Below are positions 36,211 through 46,500 of a stretch of DNA of 49,399 nucleotides, one piece after another. Both the position numbers and the translations under genes were made by a program. Positions within the stretch are counted from its first letter, which is position 1, and every line of letters begins with the position of its first letter. The notes under the pieces are model-generated. The model made no database searches, was not told the origin of the DNA, and saw only the letters and a program-made list of their open reading frames with translations. Origin of the DNA: an uncultured Verrucomicrobia subdivision 3 bacterium (lineage in GTDB: Bacteria > Verrucomicrobiota > Verrucomicrobiia > Limisphaerales > UBA11358); the NCBI GenBank assembly GCA_903820285.1, contig CAIJGS010000106.1:1-49399 (forward strand). Reading direction: 5' to 3'.

Positions 36211-39174
36211 TCAGAGGTGCGGCCCTTTCGCGGAGAGCTGAAGGTTGATGGTATCTGCCAAGGGTGTGCCAATCTGCAAAGGGCGTCGCTCGGTGGCAAA
36301 GTGGGTGCCGAAAAAGCCATCACCGCCGCCGGTATGAAACCCGGCAACCAGTAAACCGGCCTGTTCGCCAGCCACAAAGGCGCGGATAGATTGATGGCCG
36401 TCGGAAACAATCGCGAGGCTCTCGTGCGATGAACCGAGGGCAGCTTGGAGGATGCCGCGCTTGGTACTGGTGAAATCATTGCCGCCCAGAATGGTGGCAT
36501 CCAGTGACCATTCCGACTTTGGCTTTTGCGTGGCGTAAGGCTGGCTCACCGCAGCGACATGAGCATGAGCCGTCCCCGCAGGGCGGCCGATGTGATTGGC
36601 GGGATACGCGGTCCATTGGGCCTGACGATTCCAGGCAAGGGTGTCGAAGTTTTTAGGCGTGAAGAACACCATGCCCCACTGGCGGGGATTTTCCGATACG
36701 CGGGATTTGAAAGCGTAGTGAAGTTGGACTTTGCCGCCGGCATCCAGATGGAGAATGTAACCTCCGTCGGCATCCGTGCATGAACCTTTGACCACGATCT
36801 CGACAGCTCCGTCAGCCACCGCATGGGCTTGAACTGACTCGGCCTGCCAGCTTTCGCAGACGTTGTTCAGGGGTTTCCAGACGCCGAGATCCACGGGTTC
36901 GCACGCTTCGGTTTGCAAGGGCAGGATCATCAGGGCCGGGCCGCCGGTGAGGGTGGTTTTGTTGCGGACTAAGGCGCGGATAAATTGTCCGGACTTACGA
37001 TCAATCACATATTCGACAGCATCGCCCTTTACCTGGATGGTTTCCGGGGACTCGGTGATGGTGAGGGCTCCGGAAGAGGAAGGTGCCGACACCGTCGGTT
37101 CGACGGGATGACCGAAGGTCAGATTTTCCTCGTCACACACAAAGCCGCGCGGATCGGTGAAAGACAGGTTCAAAACATCGCCATTCTTTACGTTTTTCTT
37201 CAAGGCGAGTATCAGTTCGCCTTCATGCCGGGCGGGAATATTGGCGGTCAGCTTTCCACTGGATCCAGGGAAAGACCAGGTGATTTTGAGTTCGTTGAGA
37301 TTGGCAAAGTTGTAGCGGTTCAGCACGGGGATGCGGATGGTTTCCCCGGGAGCGGGCACAGGGAGTTCACGGACGGTGACGCGTACGGGCGAGTAGGCAT
37401 TCTTCACGTGCAAGGTTTCCGGCTTGTCGCGCCGCCAGCCGTCGCAAATAGCGCCCCACATGCCGTAGCCGACAAACTTGCCATCGGGCAGGCAGAACAC
37501 GTCATCGATACCAGCCCAGATGGCACCGCCGAGGCAGCCATCGTGCTGATACATCAAATCGTTCATGCGGGCGAAGCCGCGGCCCCAATCATCGCGCACG
37601 CCAGGATCGGTCACGAGTTCGCGACGGTTGTAACATTCCACATGGCAATACTCGCCAAACAGGACGGGGCGTTTTTCTTCGTCACATTTCGCAGGACCGT
37701 TTTCGCCGGGGTAATGGTAAACGGCGATGTCCGCCTGGCTGTTGGCATTGTTATAGCCGCCCCAGCATTGGTCATGAAAGGATGTAGGGCGCGTGGGGTC
37801 GGCGGCTTTCACACGCAGGTTGACTTCGGCAAAGAGCGGGCTCCAGCGGGATTCGTTGGCGAGCGACCAGATGGTAACGCAGGGGTGATTGCGATTGGCG
37901 GCGAGGTTTTCGAAATTAGCGCGCAGCAGGTAAGGAAAGAATTTGGCGTCCTGATAATTCCAGCTTTGCCAGACGGAATTTGCACCATGCTCGACCCAGC
38001 AAAGCGAAGCTTCGCACTCGACGAAGAAGCCGTATTCATCGCAGAGGTCGAGGAACTCTTCGGCGGGCGGGTAATGGCTGGTGCGAATGTAATTCACGTT
38101 GGCGGCGCGAAAGAGTTCGGCGTCCTTCCGCCAAAGTTCCGGGGTGAGACTGCGACCGCGCAGAGGGTCCACCTCATGACGGCAGGAACCGCGCAGCTTG
38201 ACGGGAGCATTATTTACGAACAACTGATTGCCGCGAATTTCGATGCGGCGGAAGCCGATGCGCTGGGAGGTTTGTTCCAAAACTTCGCCATGCGAACCGA
38301 TCAGCTCGGTCAGGAGCGTGTAAAGGCGGGGGTGTTCGGGGTCCCAGGATTCGGCACGAGAGATGTTCAGTTTGGGCGAGAGGTATTCGCCATCGGCGGT
38401 AATTTCGGTAACGGCGGCGGATTTGGAACTGCCGGGAGCCAGCAGGCGGAGCCGGACGGTGAGCGGGTCACGAGTGACCGGGGACAAGTGCAACTTCGCG
38501 GTGAGGAAACCATTCGTGGTGGCGGCATCGTAATCAGCGGTGATCACCTGTTCGGCGAGATGGACGGTTGGCAGGGCAAAGAGCTGAACCTTCCGCGTGA
38601 TGCCGCCGAGTTGGTGGGCGGCGTATTGGGTGGCGCTGTCCAGCGTGTCGGCGGTCGATTCGCTTTTGACGGCCAGGGCGAGGACGTTGCGGCCGGGTTT
38701 CACGGCGTCGGTGACATCCAGTTCGAAGACGGTGAAACAGCCTTCGTGTGCGCCGACGCGCTGGCCGTTTACAAAGACGGTGCAGTCGCTGTGGACGCAG
38801 TCGAAGCGGAGCTTAAGGCAGCGGCCGGACCAATCGGCGGGAACGGTGAATTCGCGCCAGTAGGCGGCGGCGGTATTGGTGGCAACGGCGAAACCTTGCA
38901 TGACCCATTCGCCGGGGACGGCGATGTCGGACCAGGATTTGGTTTCGGGGGCGGCGAACTGTTCAAAGCCGGAGGGCGGATTGGTGCTGAATTTCCAGGT
39001 GCCGTTAAGGGATATCAACGGGGTGGATACGCCGGATTCCGTCACAGGACGCGGCGAGAGTTCCGGCATGGCGACGTCGGGAAAGTTATTCGTGACCGTG
39101 TCCGCCCGGGCTGGCAGCACGAGGGTAACAGCCAGCGCGCAGAGCCGGAGGAATTTTGCGGAGGAACAGGTCAT
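36211..39174 (-). CDS. GH2-family LacZ-like beta-galactosidase (987 residues)
   Basis: The 987-residue protein has a signal peptide (about 1-24, VLPARADT) and the full five-domain LacZ-like architecture: sugar-binding domain (about 50-215), Ig-like domain, catalytic barrel (about 320-610), second Ig-like domain and a C-terminal beta-sandwich corresponding to the small-chain domain (about 710-980). The acid/base is E441 in IWSLANESRW and the nucleophile E508 in VLFGEYCHVE. GSCRHEVDPLRGRSLTPE and RTSHYPP are typical barrel motifs. Its export distinguishes it from cytoplasmic LacZ and implies action on outside or periplasmic galactosides. It starts 32 bases after the OPT transporter stop and leads directly into the second GH2 gene. 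Confidence 0.93.
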   Translation of the reverse strand: MTCSSAKFLRLCALAVTLVLPARADTVTNNFPDVAMPELSPRPVTESGVSTPLISLNGTWKFSTNPPSGFEQFAAPETKSWSDIAVPGEWVMQGFAVATNTAAAYWREFTVPADWSGRCLKLRFDCVHSDCTVFVNGQRVGAHEGCFTVFELDVTDAVKPGRNVLALAVKSESTADTLDSATQYAAHQLGGITRKVQLFALPTVHLAEQVITADYDAATTNGFLTAKLHLSPVTRDPLTVRLRLLAPGSSKSAAVTEITADGEYLSPKLNISRAESWDPEHPRLYTLLTELIGSHGEVLEQTSQRIGFRRIEIRGNQLFVNNAPVKLRGSCRHEVDPLRGRSLTPELWRKDAELFRAANVNYIRTSHYPPAEEFLDLCDEYGFFVECEASLCWVEHGANSVWQSWNYQDAKFFPYLLRANFENLAANRNHPCVTIWSLANESRWSPLFAEVNLRVKAADPTRPTSFHDQCWGGYNNANSQADIAVYHYPGENGPAKCDEEKRPVLFGEYCHVECYNRRELVTDPGVRDDWGRGFARMNDLMYQHDGCLGGAIWAGIDDVFCLPDGKFVGYGMWGAICDGWRRDKPETLHVKNAYSPVRVTVRELPVPAPGETIRIPVLNRYNFANLNELKITWSFPGSSGKLTANIPARHEGELILALKKNVKNGDVLNLSFTDPRGFVCDEENLTFGHPVEPTVSAPSSSGALTITESPETIQVKGDAVEYVIDRKSGQFIRALVRNKTTLTGGPALMILPLQTEACEPVDLGVWKPLNNVCESWQAESVQAHAVADGAVEIVVKGSCTDADGGYILHLDAGGKVQLHYAFKSRVSENPRQWGMVFFTPKNFDTLAWNRQAQWTAYPANHIGRPAGTAHAHVAAVSQPYATQKPKSEWSLDATILGGNDFTSTKRGILQAALGSSHESLAIVSDGHQSIRAFVAGEQAGLLVAGFHTGGGDGFFGTHFATERRPLQIGTPLADTINLQLSAKGPHL

Positions 39175-39206
39175 GATGTTTATTGGAAAGGCTGGATAAA
39201 AACGGG

Positions 39207-41447
39207 TTAGCCATAGATGCCAAAGGCGGCGAGCAAGGCGAGGATGACGCCCATGATGCTTTCACCCGCAATACAGCCGGAAGCGATGGGGACGGTGTAC
39301 ATGGTATTCCACTTGGGCGCGCGCCGCTCGAGAATCCAAACGATGAACGCGCCGAGGAACATGGCAAAGCTAGTGCTGCCGGGAATGGTCAGGGCAATGC
39401 CCAACGCGGCGGGTGACGGAGTGTACGGGCGGATTTTCGGAAAGATACGGTCCAAAACCACGATGAGTGCGCCAAAGGCGAAGGCGACAAAGATCGCTTC
39501 GACGGCGCTGGGTGGCAGGGTGTGGAGTCCTTGCGAGAGAACTTTGGCCACGCCCATCCAGACGAGCGCGGAGGGAGCCGGAAATTTATCACCGCCGAGG
39601 GTGTTGGGATCCGGCACGAGGACGAAGTACACAGGCACGGCCAGCAGCGCACCGGCGAAGACACCAAAAATTTGCGCGATAAACTGTTTGCGCGGGTTGG
39701 CGCCGACCATGTGACCGACCTTGAGATTGCCAACGGTGTCGCTGCAACTGCAGGCAGCCCCGGCGGTGAGGCCGGCGGTCATGATGTTGGCGGTGACGTT
39801 GCCGGGGGCCATAACGCCGTAGGTAAGCTGGGTGACCTTGCCCATGGCACCGATGGGATTCATCCCAATCTCTGCGCCGGCGCGCGCGGCCACGGCGGCC
39901 AGAAAGAAGGTCATGAGCACGGCGATGACGCCCATCCACCAGTGAATGGAGAAGAGCCAGACAAGCAGCAGCGTGGCCACCAAACCCAGTCCGACAAAGC
40001 CGATGATGAACCAGGTCATGGGAATTTCCAGATGATCGAGGACGCCTTTCGGCGCGTTCTTACGATCGCTAAAACCGGTAAAGATACTGGCGAAGGTGCG
40101 GCCCAAGGTACGCCATTGGAAGGCGAGCGCTAGTAAGCCGCCCACGACCAGCACAGTGGCACCGGGCCAGAGGGACCAGGCGCTGATGTTGCGGAAGCCG
40201 CCGACATTTTGCAGGGCGGTGGCACCTGGCTTGAAGCCCAGGGCGGCCACCAGTGACACCGGCTGGTTGGTGGGAATGGCAAGACGGGCGTCCCAATTCG
40301 TGGCGCCGGCAGCGGTCAGTACCAGTACATTCGTTTGCAACGTCTTGTTCAGGATGGTGCTGACAGCCAGCGATTGGGCGAACAGATTGGGTGAACCATC
40401 GGGCAGCGTAGCAGCGGACAAATCGTGTTGTAGCGCATCAAGGCTGGCATAGGTGGCCGGCTGGCTCCAGGTGTAGGAAATAGTTTGTGGGGTGGCATCC
40501 GGGGTCAGCTCCGGGGTGGTGGTGGCTTCGGTCAAAACAACAGTAAAGGTCTGTCCGGCGGCAACGGTCAGCGGAAACTGTGGCAAGGCAGCGGCGCGGA
40601 TTTGGGGCGCGGCATGATGGACAATTTTATCGTTAATGAGCTGGGGGGCTAGCACGGCGTAATTCAGGACCAGCCCGAGCAGCATGCTGAGTCCGACCTT
40701 CATGCCGAAGAGGGCGCCAATGCTGATGAAGATGAGGCTGGGTTCAAAGCCGAGGGTGAGGCGGTTCAGACCGATACGATTGATGTGCCAGGCGGGGTTG
40801 AACTGGGCGGGGATCCAGCCGGGGCCATCGCGCAAGCCGGCAATGATCATGCCCAGCAGACCGGAGATGCCCATGGCCTTGGCCTTCTTCATGCCTTCGG
40901 TGCCGTGGGCATACATGGCCTTGATCGTTTCGCCCGTGGGCACGTTGGCGGGAAAGCGTAGTGAATCCACCTGGACCATCTGGCGCTTAAGCGGGATGGC
41001 CATGAACAGGCCGAGCAACAAAACCACGGCGATGAACAGGGTGAGCTGCCACCAGATGAATTGGTAGCCGGTGAGCATAGTCAGCGCGGGAATGGCGGAG
41101 ACGAGACCTGCGGAAGAAATCCAGCTCGCGGCAACGGACACGGTCATGACGATGGTGTTTTCCTGCATGCCGATTTCGTCCTTTACCAGCCCGGCCCCGC
41201 GCAAGGCTTTGAAGACGGCGAAAATCACGATGACGGCGGCGATGTCCACGCCCAGGCCCCAGCCGGATTTCAGACCAACGTACAGATTCGAAAGCGACAT
41301 CAATCCGCCAAAGATCATGCCGGCGATGATGGCGCGCGGAGTGAGGTCCCTTTCCTTACCGCCTCGATATACATTTTTCAACCACTCTTGATCGCGTTCT
41401 TCGGCCGATTTCAGCTGGTCGAGATGGTTGGGCTGGATATCGGACAT
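39207..41447 (-). CDS. OPT-family oligopeptide transporter with inserted soluble domain
   Basis: This 746-residue inner-membrane protein belongs to the oligopeptide transporter (OPT) family of proton-coupled carriers. About 14-16 hydrophobic helices are visible. Family-like segments include LTPRAIIAGMIFGGLMSLSN near the start, PANVPTGETIKAMYAHG, AARAGAEIGMNPIGAMGK and the C-terminal PSPAALGIALTIPGSTSFAM. Bacterial members can carry small peptides or metal chelates. An unusual polar stretch of about 135 residues (about 280-415), with beta-strand character and no membrane helix, interrupts the helices, so a soluble domain is inserted in mid-protein. By context it would import peptides released by the M60 peptidase. 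It lies seven bases after the TRIC-type gene and 32 before the GH2 gene. Confidence 0.9.
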   Translation of the reverse strand: MSDIQPNHLDQLKSAEERDQEWLKNVYRGGKERDLTPRAIIAGMIFGGLMSLSNLYVGLKSGWGLGVDIAAVIVIFAVFKALRGAGLVKDEIGMQENTIVMTVSVAASWISSAGLVSAIPALTMLTGYQFIWWQLTLFIAVVLLLGLFMAIPLKRQMVQVDSLRFPANVPTGETIKAMYAHGTEGMKKAKAMGISGLLGMIIAGLRDGPGWIPAQFNPAWHINRIGLNRLTLGFEPSLIFISIGALFGMKVGLSMLLGLVLNYAVLAPQLINDKIVHHAAPQIRAAALPQFPLTVAAGQTFTVVLTEATTTPELTPDATPQTISYTWSQPATYASLDALQHDLSAATLPDGSPNLFAQSLAVSTILNKTLQTNVLVLTAAGATNWDARLAIPTNQPVSLVAALGFKPGATALQNVGGFRNISAWSLWPGATVLVVGGLLALAFQWRTLGRTFASIFTGFSDRKNAPKGVLDHLEIPMTWFIIGFVGLGLVATLLLVWLFSIHWWMGVIAVLMTFFLAAVAARAGAEIGMNPIGAMGKVTQLTYGVMAPGNVTANIMTAGLTAGAACSCSDTVGNLKVGHMVGANPRKQFIAQIFGVFAGALLAVPVYFVLVPDPNTLGGDKFPAPSALVWMGVAKVLSQGLHTLPPSAVEAIFVAFAFGALIVVLDRIFPKIRPYTPSPAALGIALTIPGSTSFAMFLGAFIVWILERRAPKWNTMYTVPIASGCIAGESIMGVILALLAAFGIYG

Positions 41448-41454
41448 AAGCGTT

Positions 41455-42096
41455 TTAGTTTTTCAGGTTATTCATTTCCAACTGAGAGGTTTTGGGCCGG
41501 AACATGGGAAGCCGGATGCGCCAGCGGATGCCGGCAAGACGCAGCAGCAGGGTAATGGCCGTGCCGAGAATGGCATTTAGTTTGAGATCCGTCGAATAGC
41601 GTTGCAACAGCACAAAGCCGGAGGCACCACCGAAGGCGGCGGTGGCGTAGAGATAAATCTCGCGCCGGAAAACAAGCGGGATTTCGCCAATCAACAAGTC
41701 GCGGAGGATGCCGCCGGCCACGCCGGTAGTAACACCCATGATGATGGCAATGGAGGGCGCGAGCGGAAAGGCGAGGCCCTTGCGGGTGCCGATCATGGTG
41801 AACAACGCGAGCGCGAAGGCATCGGCCACCATGAGCACGGAGGTGGGGAGCTCATGATACCGGACCAGATAAAATGTGATAATAGCCGTGGCAGCGGCAT
41901 TGATGATAAAACTTTGGTCCGAAGTCCAGAACACCGGCAGGTCGCCGAGCAAAACATCGCGGACGGTGCCGCCGCCGAAAGCGGTCACCAAGGCAAGCAC
42001 GAGCACCCCGAACAGGTCCACCTGTTTGCCACGCGCCGCCAGCACGCCGGTGATGGCAGCCACGCTGACGGCAAAATGTTCGAGGAAATATTGCAC
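41455..42096 (-). CDS. TRIC/UPF0126-family membrane channel protein
   Basis: The 213-residue protein has seven predicted membrane helices and an internal duplication. GGGTVRDVLLGDLPVFW in the first half corresponds to AGGILRDLLIGEIPLVF in the second, the hallmark of the trimeric intracellular cation channel/UPF0126 (YicG/YadS) family. Bacterial members conduct small cations or transport glycine. The start codon is GTG at 42096. It is 12 bases after the M60 peptidase stop and seven before the OPT gene, so it is probably translated from the same transcript. Because the family has been linked to glycine uptake in E. coli, a role in using amino acids from the degraded protein is possible but unproven. 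Confidence 0.9.
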   Translation of the reverse strand: MQYFLEHFAVSVAAITGVLAARGKQVDLFGVLVLALVTAFGGGTVRDVLLGDLPVFWTSDQSFIINAAATAIITFYLVRYHELPTSVLMVADAFALALFTMIGTRKGLAFPLAPSIAIIMGVTTGVAGGILRDLLIGEIPLVFRREIYLYATAAFGGASGFVLLQRYSTDLKLNAILGTAITLLLRLAGIRWRIRLPMFRPKTSQLEMNNLKN

Positions 42097-42108
42097 GGTA
42101 AAATCAGC

Positions 42109-43527
42109 TCACTTGGCCACCTCGTAGCGCTTGGGAAAATCCGGTTCCGGCAGCCAGACCGGGAGATTGGTGATGGAATTGCGGGCGGTCTCGGAGGTGG
42201 AGATGCGCCAGGCGGTGAAGAACGGACCGAGGTTTTTGCCGGTCATTTGGGAAAAACGCACGAGCCATTGATCCCGCTTTTCATCGTCGTTTTTGGGGCG
42301 TTCGGCTTTGGGCAGGTCGCGGTATTCGATGAAAATCTGGTGGAACGCATCCCAGCCGAAGCCTTCCACCAGCTGGTCATAAAAAATCAGGCCGGTAAAA
42401 GGTTTACTGGTCCAGGCCATGGTGGGGTCGTTGAAGAACGTCTTCAGGGCTTCCTCCCGTTTGGCATCGTTCATGGCGTTATGGCCGTGGCGCGGCAGGC
42501 CGCAGACTTTCTCAAAGCAGTACATGGAGAAGATATTGACCGAGATTTCGGTGGTGCCGGCGAGCACCCATTCGGGGCGCTGATGGTTGTGGCCGAGTTC
42601 ATGGAAGAAACCCCAGTTACCCTTGAGCAGGGCATCGAGGTTGGCGACTTTTTCGGACTGGTCCAGCCAGGCCATGATGGGATAACCGGAGTGCATGTAG
42701 CCGGCGGAAATCTGGCGGTCCAGAACGAACCGCTCGGGACTGGTGCGATTGGTCTGGCCGGATAGGTCATCTTCGGCAGCGACCACACGGTCCCAGAATT
42801 TCATGACGGCATCGGGGTTGTCGAGATTGCGGATACTGGCGGAGGGGAGGGAGATGGCGAGATTGCTACTGACGAGTTCCGCCCAGGGCGCGGGATCATT
42901 ACGCAACTGATCCTTCCAGGTTTGCAAATCGGTCTTGCCGAGTTCAAACAGCGGCGCGGGCACGGCGTTTTGAATGGTCACCTTCACTTCACCGAGTGAG
43001 GAACCGGCGGGCACTTCGATGTAAATCGGCCCGCCAAAGGCATTCGCGGCATGGGTGACGATACTGGTGAGGGGGAAACTGCGGGTGATTTCGGGAACGC
43101 GTTTCCAGGCGGAAATTATCTCCGACCAGAGTTGATCCTTGTGACAGCCGATGCGCACGGCGAGTTGGGCGGACGTGGCAGTCGCCGGCACGGTGACGGT
43201 GATGAGCTCGCCGGGGGCGGCGTAGAGGCCGGTGCTATGCCAGCGCGGTACGCTGGTGTTTACCGAAATGGTTCGTTCCACGCACGGTGCGTTGGGCGGA
43301 GGTGTGCCAGGAAAATCCACGGCGGCGGGAGCAGGCTGCACCTGTTCCGGGGGCAGCTTCATGAGCTGGCGGATTTCCCCGCGATAGGCAGTAGCGGCGT
43401 CTTCATGGCCGGCGCGTTTCCACGGATGTTTGGCCGAGGGAAAGGCCGAGGGCCAGTCATTGGTGCCGGCACGGCACAGCGTCTGGGCCAGGCCCAAGGT
43501 CAGCAGCAGGAAAACAGTTTTTTTCAT
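42109..43527 (-). CDS. M60-family metallopeptidase (enhancin-like, mucin-type)
   Basis: This 472-residue secreted zinc peptidase has a signal peptide (about 1-20, LCRAGTND) and a C-terminal M60 domain. The zinc site is H309-E-L-G-H313 with the third ligand E327 in TTEISVN, matching the gluzincin pattern. GGPIYIEVPAGS near 195 and YIMAWLDQSE-type segments are also M60-like. Characterised M60 enzymes cut O-glycosylated proteins such as mucins, recognising glycan next to the cut site. There is no separate carbohydrate-binding module. It lies in the same operon as fucosidase and galactosidases, so glycoprotein is the likely substrate; this is inferred. It is 24 bases after the putA stop. Confidence 0.88.
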   Translation of the reverse strand: MKKTVFLLLTLGLAQTLCRAGTNDWPSAFPSAKHPWKRAGHEDAATAYRGEIRQLMKLPPEQVQPAPAAVDFPGTPPPNAPCVERTISVNTSVPRWHSTGLYAAPGELITVTVPATATSAQLAVRIGCHKDQLWSEIISAWKRVPEITRSFPLTSIVTHAANAFGGPIYIEVPAGSSLGEVKVTIQNAVPAPLFELGKTDLQTWKDQLRNDPAPWAELVSSNLAISLPSASIRNLDNPDAVMKFWDRVVAAEDDLSGQTNRTSPERFVLDRQISAGYMHSGYPIMAWLDQSEKVANLDALLKGNWGFFHELGHNHQRPEWVLAGTTEISVNIFSMYCFEKVCGLPRHGHNAMNDAKREEALKTFFNDPTMAWTSKPFTGLIFYDQLVEGFGWDAFHQIFIEYRDLPKAERPKNDDEKRDQWLVRFSQMTGKNLGPFFTAWRISTSETARNSITNLPVWLPEPDFPKRYEVAK

Positions 43528-43551
43528 TTCAATTCCCGATTACGGGTTGGT

Positions 43552-46500
43552 TTACAAGACAGCGGCGCGGGTTTCGCCGGCACGCACACCCAGATTGCCA
43601 TAGCGATGGTAATCTGTGCTGATACTTTGCTCGCGCAGGTACCAGAGCATTTCCAGCCGGCCTTCGCCGGAGACCGGGGTGCTGATCACACAACCACCAG
43701 CCTCGGCACCGGCGCGCAACACGATTAACGGCACGCGATCCGGCGCGGCATAACGGACGCGGTCGGTTTGTCCCAACTGTAAGGACGTCACAAGTTGCTC
43801 GTCGGTTTCCCTGATAAATTCGATGGCTCCGGTCCACTCCTTGGTGAGCTGTTCCAGCAACGCGGCGGCGGGCGGCGGCGTAGGCGGCACACTCACCGTG
43901 ACGTGGCACCCGGCCAGATGGGCGGCGCAGACCCGGGTGAAAATTTCAAAGGCCGTATCCTCGGCGTGAAGGCGCACGCGCACCTTCGCAAAAGGAAGGT
44001 AACGGCGGACGTTGTCCTGACCGACGAGCAGGAAGTGATCGTGTTCCCGGCCGAATTCCTCGCGCTGGGCGGTTTCACAACTGACGGTGGCGGTGATGAT
44101 GCGCTCGGCCTCAGGGTTCTTTTGTGCGAGCAGGCCCCAGCAGAGGGCGGTCAACTCGGCATGGACCGGCTTCTTGGATTTTTCCGCGACGGCAACATCG
44201 GTGAAATCCATGAGCTGGGCGACGTAGTTGGGTCCGCCTGCTTTCATGCCGGCGCCAAAAACAGACTTGCCCATACCACCAAACGGCTGGCGCAGTACGA
44301 TGGCGCCGGTGGTAACCCGGTTAATGTATAGGTTGCCAGCGTGGATATGCTGCTTCCAATACGCCCACTCGCGCTCGTCCAGACTCTCGAGACCGCTGGT
44401 GAGGCCAAACCCGGTTTGATTCACCAAGGTCACGGCTTCGCTGAGGGTGGTGAAACGCATGACGGCCAGCACGGGGCCGAAAAATTCGGTCAGTTGCGTA
44501 AAGCTGCCGGGGCGGACACCGTATTTGATGCCGGGGGTCCAGAGGTTGGGATTGTCGCCGGCTGGTTGCGGCATGAGCGCCCATTCTTCGCCGGGCTCGA
44601 GGACTTTCAGCGCGGTTTCGAGATCGCCATTGGGCGGACGGATGAGCGGTCCCATCTTGGTATCGAGCTCCCAAGCGGAGCCGACCTTCATACTGGCGAC
44701 CGCTTCGCAGAGGCCCTGGCGGAATACGGGGTCATCATAAACCTCGGCCTGCAGGAGCAGCAGTGAGGTGGCGGAACATTTCTGGCCGGCGTGGCTGAAG
44801 GCCGAATGCAAAATGTGTTTGACGGCCTGGTCGCGGTCGGAGACGGCGGTGACGATGGTGGCATCCTTGCCGCCGGTCTCGGCGAAGAGATTGAGCGCCG
44901 GATTGTCATTCAGCATCGTGAGGGCAGTCTCGGTGCCGCCGGTAAGAATGACGGCGCTGACCTTCGGATGATTGATGAGCTTGCGGCCTTCCTTGCCACC
45001 GGAGCAGGGAACAAACTGGAGCGCCTGCTGGGAAACCCCGGCCCGCCAGAAGCATTTGCAGAATTCCCAGGCAACGAGCACGGTGTCGGAAGCGGGCTTG
45101 AGAATAACGGTATTGCCTGCAGCAAGGGCCGCCGCGACGCCGCCGCAGGGAATGGCGACGGGGAAATTCCATGGGGAAACGACCACCACCACGCCCTTGC
45201 CTTTGGCCTTGAGCGTGGGACGTTCCTGCCACCATTGGGCGCTGGCACGGTAAAACTCGAGAAAGTCAATTGCCTCGGAAACTTCGGGGTCGGATTCGGT
45301 GAGGGTTTTACCGCCATCGGCGAGGGCGGCACCCATCAGATCACCGCGCGCGATGCGCAGTTCCTGGGCCACGCGACCGAGAATTTCGGAACGGGCGGCA
45401 GGTGACAATGTGCGCCAGCCGGAGGCATCGGCAGCAGCAATCTCCACAGCATGGATGACGTCCGCTTCGGTGGCCTGACGATATTTACCGACGACGATGC
45501 CGGGGCGGGACGGGTCGAAACATTCGCGCACGGGTCGGCCGGCGAGAAGCTCTTCGCCGCCAATGACGAGCGGAATTTGGATCGCATGGTCGCCGTGCAA
45601 CGGTTCCCACTTGGCGATGATCTGCTGGGCCCATTCGCCGTTTTGCGGCAGGGAGAAATCGGTGTCAGCCTCATTTTCCAGATGCTGCCAACCCCGGGCG
45701 ATGACGTCGGGCTGGGCGGGCGGAAGCTGGCGGTTCTGGGTGCGGCGAGGCGCGGCATTGGTGGTGCCGATGGCGTCAAATGCGGCGAGAAAACCTTTTT
45801 CGAGAATGTCCCATTCGGAGGTGCCGACTTTGATCTTAAAGGCGTGGCGCAGAAAATTTTCGGGACCGGTGTTTTCATCGAGGCGGCGGATGAGGTAGCC
45901 GATGGCATTGATGAAATGTTCCTTGTGACAGGCGGGCGCGTAGAGCAGGAGATTGCGGGACATCTCGAAGAGCGCGCGGCGCTGGTGGTTGGCCATGCCT
46001 TCGAGCATTTCGATTTGGACGCGGTCCAGGGCATTGTTCTCATGGGCGAGAACCAGGCCGTAGGCAAGGTCGAACAGATTGTGCGAGGCGAGGCCGACAT
46101 CGAGGGCCGCGAGGTTTTCGGGCTTCATCGCTTCGTGCAACAGGCGCTTGTAATTGGCATCCGTCTCGAGTTTGGATTGATACGGAGCAAGGGGCCAGCC
46201 GCGCACGGAGGCCTCGGCGCGTTCGTTTTCCATGTTCGCGCCTTTGACGATGCGAATGGTGATGCGGCCGCCGCCAGCCGCCACGCGCCGGCGCGCCCAT
46301 TCCTGAATTTGCCGCATGGTCCCGAAGGAATCGGGAATGTAGGCCTGCAAGGCAATCCCGGCCCGGATGTGTTTTAGGCCCGGACGATCAAGGGTGCGGA
46401 TGAAGGCTTCGGCAGTGAGTTCCTTGTCGCGATATTCCTCCATGTCCAGATAGACGAATTTGGGAACCACCTGGCCATCCGGCCGGCGGAAGCCGGCGTG

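Noticed and set aside
36985-39210. Open frame of 741 codons on the plus strand
   Set aside because: It lies entirely opposite the GH2 LacZ-like gene, whose catalytic motifs and signal peptide are clear. The plus-strand translation is rich in Gly/Ala/Val/Glu with no domain, as expected for an antisense frame in GC-rich DNA.
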